Assembly (NCBI GenBank): GCA_963827135.1
Contig: CAWGZX010000006.1
Span: 1-64,000, forward strand
Length of the DNA stretch: 64,000 nt
Reading direction: 5' to 3'
Origin: JAJRAN01 sp963827135
GTDB taxonomy: Archaea > Thermoplasmatota > Thermoplasmata > Methanomassiliicoccales > UBA472
Shown piece after piece: positions 44,627-52,167 of the stretch; position 1 is the first letter of the stretch, and the number at the start of each line of letters is the position of its first letter. The translations under genes and the position numbers were made by a program. The notes under the pieces were generated by a model that had not been told where the DNA came from, did no database searches, and was given only the letters and a program-made list of their open reading frames with translations.

Positions 44627-45100
44627 GCGGCGGCAGGAGCGCTCGCTCTCCGCGCACCTCTCCTTCCTCTTCCTTTCCGGGCGCGGGAACCTTCTGTAGT
44701 GATCGGGGTCCTCCACGGCCGTGATCTCATTGCCGTCGGGATCCATGAATATCGCCATGATGCCGCCCCAGCCGCGCCTCTCCGGTTTCAGCTTGAAGGG
44801 AACCTCCTCGTCCACCAGGCGTCGGTGGAACTCGAAGATGCTGTCCACCTCCAGGATGACGCCGCTGTCCCCGCCGGGCTGGCGCTTCTCGTTCTTCTTC
44901 GGCACGTAAAGTCCAATCTTGCCTTGGGGCTCGGGCCCGCCCAGCTCTGCCCAGTTGTTCGCCACGTCCTCGACCACAAGCTCAAGGCCGAGCACATCCA
45001 CGTAGAAACCTATTGCTTTGGCCAGGTCTCGCACCGGGATCGAGGATATCCAGACCCGGATGACATTGCCCTTCTCGAAGTAGGGCGTCTCCCCGCTCAT
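44612..45100 (-). CDS. VOC-family (glyoxalase/bleomycin-resistance-like) protein
   Basis: About 162 residues. Two beta-alpha-beta-beta modules (RVWISSIPVRDLAKAIGFYVD through WAELGG, and GVILEVDSIFEFHRRLVDEE through IMAIFMDPDGNEITAVED). The PDGNEI end supplies the usual Glu metal ligand; a His at the equivalent early site is not obvious. It could be a glyoxalase, isomerase or binding protein. GGGG lies before the 45100 ATG, which was preferred over 45118. Its 3' end overlaps the nuclease gene by 15 nt. Confidence 0.82.
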   Translation of the reverse strand: MSGETPYFEKGNVIRVWISSIPVRDLAKAIGFYVDVLGLELVVEDVANNWAELGGPEPQGKIGLYVPKKNEKRQPGGDSGVILEVDSIFEFHRRLVDEEVPFKLKPERRGWGGIMAIFMDPDGNEITAVEDPDHYRRFPRPERKRKERCAESERSCRRSASK

Positions 45101-45145
45101 CGGGTCCCCAAGAGGCATGAGGGCTTAATCCCCGCCCGCCTAGAT

Positions 45146-47509
45146 TTAGGTTGCCACCTCTCCCTTCCCCTCGTCGGCGAGGGAGACCAGACCGGTGTAT
45201 CCGTCCACGACCACCTCGACCCCTTCCGGGATGCGCATGGCCCCTTCCACCGAGACCACCGCGGGTATGCCATACTCCCTTGCCACGATGGAGGCGTGCG
45301 AGAGCATGCCTCCGGACTCGGCCACCACCGCGCCCGCCTTCGTGAACAATGGCGTCCACGCCACGTCCGAGTACGGGATGACGACCACATCCCCGGGCTG
45401 GACCCTCTGGAACTCCGCAGGGCTCCGGACCACCCTCGCCAGACCCTTGTAGTAGCCTCCGGAGGTCGGCGTGCCCTTGAGCTCGGTATGCTTCTTCGGA
45501 GCCAGGGGCGGGGCCACCTCGCCATAGATGATGGTGGGAGGATCGATATCCTTGAGCTCCGACATCTCCCGCTTGCGCATCGCAGCTCGCAGGCGGTAGT
45601 TGTTGCAGGTGTTGCCCGCGCATCCACCGGAGACGATCTGGCGCACCTCGTCCAAGCTCAGGAAGAATATGTCCTCGGGCGCGGGTAGGAGCTCCCTTGC
45701 AGTGAACCTCCTGCCTATCTCCAAGAAATAGTTGCGGTACAGGCCGTAGCCGTACGAATAGATGGAGCTGGTCCTCTCCTTGAGCAGCGCGAACCTCCTC
45801 GCCCTGCGGTGAGCGGCGAGGACCGATCTCCTGCTCCGGCCCAGGTCGAGCTCATCGATCCCCTTCCTTGCGCCCGCCTCGGTGTCCGGATAGTTCATTA
45901 CCAGGGCGAGCACGAAATCGGGGTCCTCCCTCCAAGGCTTGGTGGAGAAGTCGTTCCCGCTCTCGCTCACATGCCCGAAGTCGTGGATGAACAGCTCGAA
46001 GGACGACCTGAGCTCGCTCGCCTCGGAGATGTTCATCAGGGCATGGTACCCTCCGTCCCTGATCCTCTTCTGTGCGTCCGCATCCAAGGATGCGAAGGAC
46101 CTGTGCAAGGAGCGCAGCCCTTGGTCTGGATAGTAGCGACGGACGCCTTCCGTTCCCTTTAGGGCGTCGGTCGAGGCGGGATCGATCCCCGCCTTGCGCA
46201 GCCTGGACTCGAGCATCCGGCTGAAGAGGTTGGACGCCAGGGGCGTCACAACGTTGTAATAGATCGCATCCTCAAGCCTCTTGGTCAGCTCATCCACCCT
46301 TTGCAACAAGGCCTCCTCGCTGAGAAGGCTCAGGTCCTCCGCCGCCAAGTTCCTGAGCTCCTCCTCCTTCCGGGGCAGGAACCCCTCCAGCTTGTCCGAT
46401 AGCGCGAAATGGTGCAACAGGAAGCTTACCAGGTTGGGGGTGACCACGAGCATCTTCGGGGTAGGGGAGACCTTGAACCCCTTTCCCGTCCCTCCCCCCA
46501 TGCCAGTGAGCTGCTGCAATGAGTCCTTGGGCATGCCCATGCGCCCGAGTACCATTTCGAAGGCGCTCATGTTGAAGTAAGCCCGATAATAGAACTGCTT
46601 GGCCAGTTTGTCCGCCCTAAGGCCCTTGACCCCGGTCAGGTTGACCAGGAAGCGCACCCAAGCGCCGTTGACCAGGGGGATGTTGATGGACCACACCAGG
46701 GGTTTGATCATCCCCGGGAGCACCTCTTTGGAGAAGGTATTGCTGTAGACTGTGACGTGGGCCAGGGCAGTTATGCCCCGCAGCTGGACCCATTGCACCT
46801 CCTCGCCGTCGAACACCCATTCCAAGTCCACTGGACCACCGAAATCAGAAGATATCTGGCGCACGTCACGGGAGATGGAGAATACTATTTCCCTCTTCAG
46901 GGGAGGGTCTTTGGGCGAGCTGACCGTATCGCCCTTCCTGACGACCCAGCGCATCGGTGTTGCGCCGTCCTGGACCAGCGCCTCGCCGCTCCCCCGTACA
47001 GCCTCGATGACCTCCTCCTCGTCCCCGGTGAGGGGATTGCGGCTGAACGCCACGCCTGAGCAGACCTGGGGCACCATCTCCTGCACGATGACGGCCATTT
47101 CGATGACCTTCTCATCGCTCCCCATTCGGTGCGCGTAGTCCCGTCTTCCCTCGAGCGAGGAAGAGGACCATACCCGCTTGATTGCGTCCAGCACCTGGTC
47201 CACGCCCTGCTGGTCGAGCAGGGTCAAGAACTGGCCGGCGTAGGAATGGCCAGCAGCGTCCTCCTGGTTCGAGGAGGAGCGCACGGCGTAACGTGCACGA
47301 GGGTCCAGGACCTTGGACAGCTCAGCTCGCAGCCCCTCCAAGGTCTCTCCCTCGTCCCGCTCGTGGTCCTGCTTGGCCCGGATGGAGACCACAAACCCAG
47401 GTGGAACCTTATGCCCCTTCTCCGCTAGCAAGCTGAGCCTCTGCGCCTTGTTGCCATATTCCTTGTTGCTTCTGGCGTCTCGTATGGGGACGATGTATTG
47501 CTGTGTCAA
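45146..47509 (-). CDS. PEP-synthase/rifampicin-phosphotransferase-like protein
   Basis: 787 residues. The N-terminal ATP-grasp PPDK_N domain covers about 1-300 (NKEYGNKAQRLSLLAEKGHK, YAVRSSSNQEDAAGHSYAGQF, MVPQVCSGVAFSRNPLTGD, VDLEWVFDGEEVQWVQLR). The C-terminal swivelling domain (about 690-787) has GGMLSHASIVAREYGIPAVV with the phospho-transferring His. No PEP/pyruvate TIM barrel is seen; the middle 380 residues look helical. This three-part build, with His between the two nucleotide-active ends, is that of rifampicin phosphotransferase and related PEP-utilising proteins. The target could be an antibiotic-like small molecule or a metabolite. Start is TTG 47509. Confidence 0.85.
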   Translation of the reverse strand: MTQQYIVPIRDARSNKEYGNKAQRLSLLAEKGHKVPPGFVVSIRAKQDHERDEGETLEGLRAELSKVLDPRARYAVRSSSNQEDAAGHSYAGQFLTLLDQQGVDQVLDAIKRVWSSSSLEGRRDYAHRMGSDEKVIEMAVIVQEMVPQVCSGVAFSRNPLTGDEEEVIEAVRGSGEALVQDGATPMRWVVRKGDTVSSPKDPPLKREIVFSISRDVRQISSDFGGPVDLEWVFDGEEVQWVQLRGITALAHVTVYSNTFSKEVLPGMIKPLVWSINIPLVNGAWVRFLVNLTGVKGLRADKLAKQFYYRAYFNMSAFEMVLGRMGMPKDSLQQLTGMGGGTGKGFKVSPTPKMLVVTPNLVSFLLHHFALSDKLEGFLPRKEEELRNLAAEDLSLLSEEALLQRVDELTKRLEDAIYYNVVTPLASNLFSRMLESRLRKAGIDPASTDALKGTEGVRRYYPDQGLRSLHRSFASLDADAQKRIRDGGYHALMNISEASELRSSFELFIHDFGHVSESGNDFSTKPWREDPDFVLALVMNYPDTEAGARKGIDELDLGRSRRSVLAAHRRARRFALLKERTSSIYSYGYGLYRNYFLEIGRRFTARELLPAPEDIFFLSLDEVRQIVSGGCAGNTCNNYRLRAAMRKREMSELKDIDPPTIIYGEVAPPLAPKKHTELKGTPTSGGYYKGLARVVRSPAEFQRVQPGDVVVIPYSDVAWTPLFTKAGAVVAESGGMLSHASIVAREYGIPAVVSVEGAMRIPEGVEVVVDGYTGLVSLADEGKGEVAT

Positions 47510-47693
47510 AGGAAAACGCTCCGATTGCGCTAGAGAGGCCGACGGCCCTCCCAGGCTCTGATGGCAGCTCCTGGTTCATTAACTAGTCAGTGCAAGATTC
47601 GCAGGGCTAGGAAGCATCGTTCGCGTGCACGCGCCATATAGCAAATACAAATACCCCAACGTCTCTACTCGGCTACCTGGCCGAGGGGATAGC

Positions 47694-48542
47694 GTGGCAG
47701 AGGAAGAGAGGATAGAGGTCAAGACCGTCCAGAAGCAGGATATGAAGCTCATCAAGAACCTGATGCGCATTAAGCACAAGATCATCGTCACCAGCGGCAA
47801 GGGAGGCGTTGGCAAGAGCACCGTATCCGCGAACATCGCCATGGCCTTGACCATGCGCGGCTATGAGGTCGGGCTGTTGGACGCGGACATCCATGGACCG
47901 AACATACCGAAGATGTTCCATATCGAGGACGCTGTCCTGCATGGCGACGAGGAGGGCATAATGCCCATAATCGTGCCGCCCTCGCTCAAGATTATGAGCA
48001 TGGCGTTCCTGGTGCGCGACTCCGATAATCCGATTATATGGCGCGGACCGATGAAGATCGGGGCGTTGAGGCAGTTCATCGCGGACGTGCGCTGGGGAAA
48101 TCTGGACTATCTGGTGGTCGACCTGCCTCCGGGGACCGGGGACGAGCCTCTGACCGTGGCGCAGCTGATGCCCGATGCGGACGGGATGGTGGTCGTGACC
48201 ACCCCTCAGGAGGTCGCGCTTCTCAACTCTAGGAAGTCGGTGGGCTTCGCACGCCAGCTGAAGATGCCGATCCTGGGCATAATCGAGAACATGAGCGGTT
48301 TCGTGTGCCCGAACTGTCGCAAGGAAGTGGACCTGTTCAAGAAGGGCGGGGGCGAGCTGGCTGCGAAGGAGCTCGACGTGCCCTTCCTCGGCTCCATCCC
48401 GGTGGACCCGAAGGTCGTCATCTCTGGGGACGAGGGGATGCCAGTCGTGTTGGCTGATTCGGACTCCCCGGCGGCCAAGGCGTTCAACCTGGTGGTGGAT
48501 AGGCTCATCGAGAAGGTGCGGGCACGGGGCGGGAAGGCATGA
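47694..48542 (+). CDS. Mrp/NBP35-family P-loop ATPase (Fe-S cluster carrier)
   Basis: 282 residues. GTG 47694 with GAGGGG upstream. KIIVTSGKGGVGKSTVSANI is the deviant Walker A of the ParA/Mrp group, LLDADIHGPNIPKMF the next motif, and VVDLPPGTGDEPLTVAQL the Mrp signature. A later CPNC pair (GFVCPNCRKEV) would bridge a cluster between two subunits. It carries or inserts Fe-S clusters in the cytoplasm and needs ATP. It overlaps the NifX-like gene by 4 nt (ATGA). Confidence 0.92.
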   Translation: MAEEERIEVKTVQKQDMKLIKNLMRIKHKIIVTSGKGGVGKSTVSANIAMALTMRGYEVGLLDADIHGPNIPKMFHIEDAVLHGDEEGIMPIIVPPSLKIMSMAFLVRDSDNPIIWRGPMKIGALRQFIADVRWGNLDYLVVDLPPGTGDEPLTVAQLMPDADGMVVVTTPQEVALLNSRKSVGFARQLKMPILGIIENMSGFVCPNCRKEVDLFKKGGGELAAKELDVPFLGSIPVDPKVVISGDEGMPVVLADSDSPAAKAFNLVVDRLIEKVRARGGKA

Positions 48543-48871
48543 AGATACTGGTGACCTCGACCGGGCCAGGCCTCGACTACCTCATAGACGAGGAGTTCGG
48601 ACACGCTGAATACTTCATTATCATCGACCCGGAGACGATGAGGTTCGAAGCCATCAAGAACGAGGGGCACGCAGCGGAGATGGGGGCGGGGATCTACGCG
48701 GCGGAGCAGGCGGCCAAGCTTGGGGTTTCGGCGGTGCTCACCGGATGGATGGGGCCTCATGGCCAGCAGACCCTAACAAAGCATAATATCCGAATAATCA
48801 TGGACGAGGAGGGCCTCGTCAAGGACGCGGTCGAGAGGTTCAAGCGCAAGAACCTCAAGCAGAAGAAGTGA
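48539..48871 (+). CDS. NifX/NifB-type (dinitrogenase FeMo-cofactor) domain protein
   Basis: 110 residues. MKILVTSTGPGLDYLIDEEF and GHAEYFIIIDPETM open the single NifX/VnfX/NifB-C fold; GIYAAEQAAKLGVSAVLTGWMG and the C-terminal (V)KDAVERFKR complete it. Such small proteins bind Fe-S cofactors or metal clusters and are common next to Mrp in archaea that do not fix nitrogen. The ATGA overlap with Mrp supports joint action in cluster handling. Confidence 0.9.
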   Translation: MKILVTSTGPGLDYLIDEEFGHAEYFIIIDPETMRFEAIKNEGHAAEMGAGIYAAEQAAKLGVSAVLTGWMGPHGQQTLTKHNIRIIMDEEGLVKDAVERFKRKNLKQKK

Positions 48872-48878
48872 GCACCAC

Positions 48879-49022
48879 TCACTTCTTGCTTGGATCGGGG
48901 TCGCGCTTGCAGAATGGTTTCTTCCCTTGTTCTGCATGGAACTCATTGCATTGTATGCATTTTCCATGCCTCTCGCAATTGGTCTTTGGGCAGGTACAAT
49001 AATCCAATCCGTTGTCCAACAT
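48879..49022 (-). CDS. 47-residue Cys-rich protein, DUF6485-like
   Basis: ATG 49022 to TGA 48879. An AGGAGG ribosome binding site sits about 10 nt upstream. The sequence has CTCPKTNCERHGKCIQC, then HAEQGKKPFCKR: six Cys and two His in the CxC-x4-C-xRHGxCxxC layout of the small DUF6485-type proteins. It probably binds zinc or a metal cluster. It converges on the NifX-like gene with 7 nt between stops. The gene was recovered by reading the minus strand directly. Confidence 0.75.
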   Translation of the reverse strand: MLDNGLDYCTCPKTNCERHGKCIQCNEFHAEQGKKPFCKRDPDPSKK

Positions 49023-49186
49023 GTGGTGGTTCCTCCTAGCTGAAGATTAGCTCACTGATGGCGGCCATGTTATGACGATTGCAGAGGCACACAACATCTT
49101 AAACAATGTACTTGCCGGTCAAATTACGGCCTGTAGTCGTCAAATGCCGATGATATCAATCGTTTATTATGAAACTTTTAATGAAT

Positions 49187-49214
49187 ATTCCTAAGAGAAT
49201 TCGATATTCGTAAT
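49187..49214 (+). promoter_or_regulatory. Shared upstream motif ATTCCTAAGA-N-AATTCGA (copy 1)
   Basis: ATTCCTAAGAGAATTCGA followed by TATTCGTAAT. The same core recurs at 61590-61617. It lies about 47 nt upstream of the TATA box of the structured leader at 49288. Confidence 0.5.
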
Positions 49215-49259
49215 GGAATCCTATTAATACGACAATTATCGTACTCAAATCCACAAATC

Positions 49260-49267
49260 CTTATAAA
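49260..49267 (+). promoter_or_regulatory. TATA box of the usp-symporter operon
   Basis: CTTATAAA in an AT-rich stretch. A start of transcription would fall at about 49288, leaving a leader of about 208 nt before the TTG at 49496. Confidence 0.55.
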
Positions 49268-49287
49268 CCTCTGTAAAATTATCCGTC

Positions 49288-49495
49288 GTCATGCGGAGGG
49301 ACACCGTGGAAACGCCCCCAGATGCAGGGCGAGAAATGTGGGCACGAGAGACCCGTCATCATCCCCCCGAGAATTCTCGACGGGTCGATTTGACCGACCG
49401 GCACTGGCCAAGGAACGCCGTATTCGTTACGCCGAACGAAGGGCCGGTGCCTGAGCACCTGAGAAGGAGGCGGCCATTGATTGGGGTGATCGGCT
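49288..49495 (+). ncRNA. Candidate long structured 5' leader RNA
   Basis: Between the TATA box and the USP gene are two good stems: GACCCGTC (49350-49357) with GACGGGTC (49379-49386), enclosing the palindrome GAGAATTCTC, and GGCACTGGCC (49400-49409) with GGCCGGTGCC (49442-49451, one G-U pair), enclosing an inner ATTCG/CGAAC hairpin. A 71-codon frame (49291-49506) also spans the stretch but has poor codon quality and runs into the next gene. A regulatory leader is a reasonable reading. No known riboswitch was recognised. Confidence 0.4.
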
Positions 49496-50260
49496 TTGGC
49501 GAATAACGGATACGTCATCCTCCTACCGACAGATGGCTCATACCCAGCCATCGCAGCAACTGTAAGAGCGATCGACCTGGCACGCGACCGCAAGGGCAAG
49601 TTGGTCATTCTCAAGGTCTGCTCTGTCGAGGGCGCAGGCATGGAGAAGATCGCCGAGGACTCAGCCCTCATGAGGACGGCCGGCATCGACGGTGTCGCCT
49701 ACGCCCAGGACATGGCCAGAAAGAACAACATCCCCTTCGAGGTCGTCAAGAAGGAGGGGGCGGTGGTGGGGGAGATCATCAAGACCGCCACCGAAACGGA
49801 ATCGGACATCATCGTCATGGGCTCCTCGACCATCAAGGGGCTTCCTGGATTGTACCTAGGCAGCGTCTCCAGGGGCGTGATCAAGGAGGCACCTTGCGAC
49901 GTGGTCGTGGTCAAGCTGACCGAGGACGAGATGAAGAAGGCTGTGCAGCTGGCGCACGAGATCGCTGCGGCCATCAAGAAGCCGATAGAGAGGTTCGACA
50001 TCAGCGACATCACCAAGACCAAGAAGTTCAAGGTCGGGCTGGGGCTGCTCGCCTTCTATGTCGCCACCTACTTCTTGTTCACGATATTGGGCAGCTTCAT
50101 CAAGACGGGGACCCCGCCCAAGCCAATATTCAGCACCGAGATGTTCGGCATGAACCTCGGTATCGTCTTCGGCCTCTTCGTGATCGTCCTAGCCATCGTG
50201 ATGGCCATCGCGTTCAACTGGTACGCAGGAAAGAAGGAGAAGCAGACCGGGGGTGGCTGA
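49496..50260 (+). CDS. UspA-DUF485 fusion protein
   Basis: 254 residues. Residues 1-140 form a UspA domain (GYVILLPTDGSYPAIAATVR; ending DIIVMGSSTIKGLPGLYLGSVSRGVIKEAPCDVVVV, the ATP-loop type). Residues about 165-245 hold two membrane helices with FKVGLGLLAFYVATYFLF and MNLGIVFGLFVIVLAIVMAI, as in the DUF485/YjcH proteins that accompany ActP-type symporters. Start appears to be TTG 49496 with GGGGTG upstream. The symporter gene follows directly, so the fusion may sense energy state for the transporter. Confidence 0.8.
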   Translation: MANNGYVILLPTDGSYPAIAATVRAIDLARDRKGKLVILKVCSVEGAGMEKIAEDSALMRTAGIDGVAYAQDMARKNNIPFEVVKKEGAVVGEIIKTATETESDIIVMGSSTIKGLPGLYLGSVSRGVIKEAPCDVVVVKLTEDEMKKAVQLAHEIAAAIKKPIERFDISDITKTKKFKVGLGLLAFYVATYFLFTILGSFIKTGTPPKPIFSTEMFGMNLGIVFGLFVIVLAIVMAIAFNWYAGKKEKQTGGG

Positions 50261-51787
50261 GTGGCCGACTATCAGTTCGAGCCGGTGGCTTTCGCCCTCT
50301 TCGTGTTGATCACCTTGATCACCTTGGCCATTTCCATTTATGCATCACGGAGGGTCAGGACCGCGGGCCATTACTACGTCGCAGGCGGCGGGGTCCGCTG
50401 GTTCGTGAACGGCATAGCCTTTGCGGGCGACTACCTAAGTGCCGCGTCGTTCCTCGGGATCGCGGGGCTGATAGCCTTCTCAGGTTACGACGGCTTCATG
50501 TATGCCATCGGCTTCCTGGCCGGTTGGATCATCGCCCTGTTCCTGATCGCCGAGCCGTTGAGGAAGATCGGCAAGTACACCTTCGGTGACGCCCTGGCGT
50601 CGAAGTTCAAGGACCGCAGGGTGCGCCTGGTAGCCTCGATCTCCGCGATCGTCGTGAGCGTGTTCTACCTCATACCGCAGATGGTCGGCGCCGGGAGCAT
50701 CGTTCAGCCCCTGCTTGGCCTCGACTACACCGTGGGGGTCCTCATCGTCGGATTGGTGGTGGTGCTAATCGTCGCCACCGCTGGGATGGTGTCGACGACC
50801 TGGGTGCAGTTCATCAAGGGCTTCCTGCTGCTCTTCGCCACCCTCGCTCTGGCGATAGGCGTTCTCGCCATGGCTGGCATGGGACCAGTGGAGTTCATCG
50901 GGGATTTCGTTAACAACCCATCGGTCAGCGTGCCGACCAAATCCGGTACCAATCTGACCTATCCTGGCGATGTGTTCATGTCCCCCGGGGTCAAGTACAC
51001 GAACCCCTTGGACTTCGCCTCGCTCTGCCTGGCCCTGATTCTGGGAACGGCGGCCCTTCCCCATATACTGATACGTTACTACACCGTGCCCAAGCCATCG
51101 GATGCGAGGAAATCGACTGTGGTGGCCATCATCGCCATCGGCGCCTTCTACATAATGGTGCTATTCCTCGGTCTAGGTTCCAACTACTTCCAGGAGTTCG
51201 GGACCATGGACCCCAACAACCAGAACCTGTCCGCTCCTCTGCTGGCACAATATGTGGGAGGGGAGATTTTCTTCGCCATCATCTCCTCCATCGCCTTCGC
51301 CACCATATTGGGGACGGTCTCGGGACTGATCATGGCGGCTTCCGGCGCCATCGCGCACGACATCTACACCGAATACCTGGGCAAGAAGGGAGACGACAAG
51401 AAGACGCTCAGGGTTTCCAAGATCACGGCCGTGCTGGTCGGAATAGTCGCCATCGGCCTGGGCATCGCCATGGAAGGACAGAACGTCGCTTTCCTGGTGG
51501 GGCTAGCGTTCGCGGTGGCCGCTTCGGCCAACATCCCCGCGCTATTATGCCTCCTCTTCTGGAAGAAGACGACTAGTCAGGGGGTCATAGCTGGGATATT
51601 GGTAGGTTTGGTGCTCTCGATAACATTAATCCTGCTCAGCCCGACCTTCATGGGCGGGGATGCCTTCTTCAGCCTCTCCAATCCTGGCATCGTCTCGATA
51701 CCGGTGGGCTTCGCCGTTACCATCCTGGTATCGCTCATGACGCAGAAGTCGGCGAAGAACGGAGCGCCAAGCGCGACGAACGGATAG
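50261..51787 (+). CDS. ActP-like sodium:solute symporter
   Basis: 508 residues, about 13 membrane helices of the SSS family. ASRRVRTAGHYYVAGGGVRW and FAGDYLSAASFLGIAGLIAFSGYDGFMY match the acetate permease (ActP) subgroup. Na+ site residues cannot be confirmed by eye. The likely substrates are acetate or other short monocarboxylates. GTG 50261 directly follows the USP-DUF485 stop, so the two are surely translated together. Confidence 0.88.
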   Translation: MADYQFEPVAFALFVLITLITLAISIYASRRVRTAGHYYVAGGGVRWFVNGIAFAGDYLSAASFLGIAGLIAFSGYDGFMYAIGFLAGWIIALFLIAEPLRKIGKYTFGDALASKFKDRRVRLVASISAIVVSVFYLIPQMVGAGSIVQPLLGLDYTVGVLIVGLVVVLIVATAGMVSTTWVQFIKGFLLLFATLALAIGVLAMAGMGPVEFIGDFVNNPSVSVPTKSGTNLTYPGDVFMSPGVKYTNPLDFASLCLALILGTAALPHILIRYYTVPKPSDARKSTVVAIIAIGAFYIMVLFLGLGSNYFQEFGTMDPNNQNLSAPLLAQYVGGEIFFAIISSIAFATILGTVSGLIMAASGAIAHDIYTEYLGKKGDDKKTLRVSKITAVLVGIVAIGLGIAMEGQNVAFLVGLAFAVAASANIPALLCLLFWKKTTSQGVIAGILVGLVLSITLILLSPTFMGGDAFFSLSNPGIVSIPVGFAVTILVSLMTQKSAKNGAPSATNG

Positions 51788-52167
51788 AGCGGCCATATCA
51801 AACACCTTTCCTTGTTTTTTCTCATTCCAAAAGCGGCTGCTATCCACAGGCTGCCCAGCTTGCGGATCCATCATCTCGTATTGGCCCCCCCAAATAGGCC
51901 CCATAGGATGTCATGGCTACCGCCCATGGGGCAGCTCGTTGGCTTGGGATTGCCGTAGGGGATTTCCCAATAATGGCCGCACTGGCCGCATTCGTTCAAT
52001 CCCAGGAAGCACAAATCACTATGGCCTCTGGCCCAACCTGAGGTCGAGAGAATGATGAAAAAGGCTTAGGGTCCTCCCTACCTTCGAGGCAGATCGATCC
52101 TCCGCGCCTCGGCTTCGAGGTCATCCCCTGCGCTTCAATTCCATGCAGCGCTCGACGTTAGTGCGCC
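51788..52167. other. 380-bp intergenic region
   Basis: It lies between two convergent genes. The only coding-like element is the minus-strand zinc-ribbon frame at 51871-52014. The part beyond 52015 shows nothing recognisable. Confidence 0.5.
51871..52014 (-). CDS. Possible 47-residue zinc-ribbon protein
   Basis: A minus-strand frame from TTG 52014 to TGA 51871 reads LNECGQCGHYWEIPYGNPKP, then TSCPMGGSHDILWG. CxxC followed by a single Cys-Pro and His gives a plausible zinc ribbon. AGAGG lies about 9 nt upstream of the TTG. The start codon is weak and the frame stays open upstream, so it could be a remnant. No function assigned. Confidence 0.35.
   Translation of the reverse strand: MCFLGLNECGQCGHYWEIPYGNPKPTSCPMGGSHDILWGLFGGANTR

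Noticed and set aside
49291..49506. 71-residue ORF before the USP gene
   Set aside because: Arg/Pro-rich translation without family, no good ribosome binding site, and it spans strong RNA stems; treated as leader RNA.
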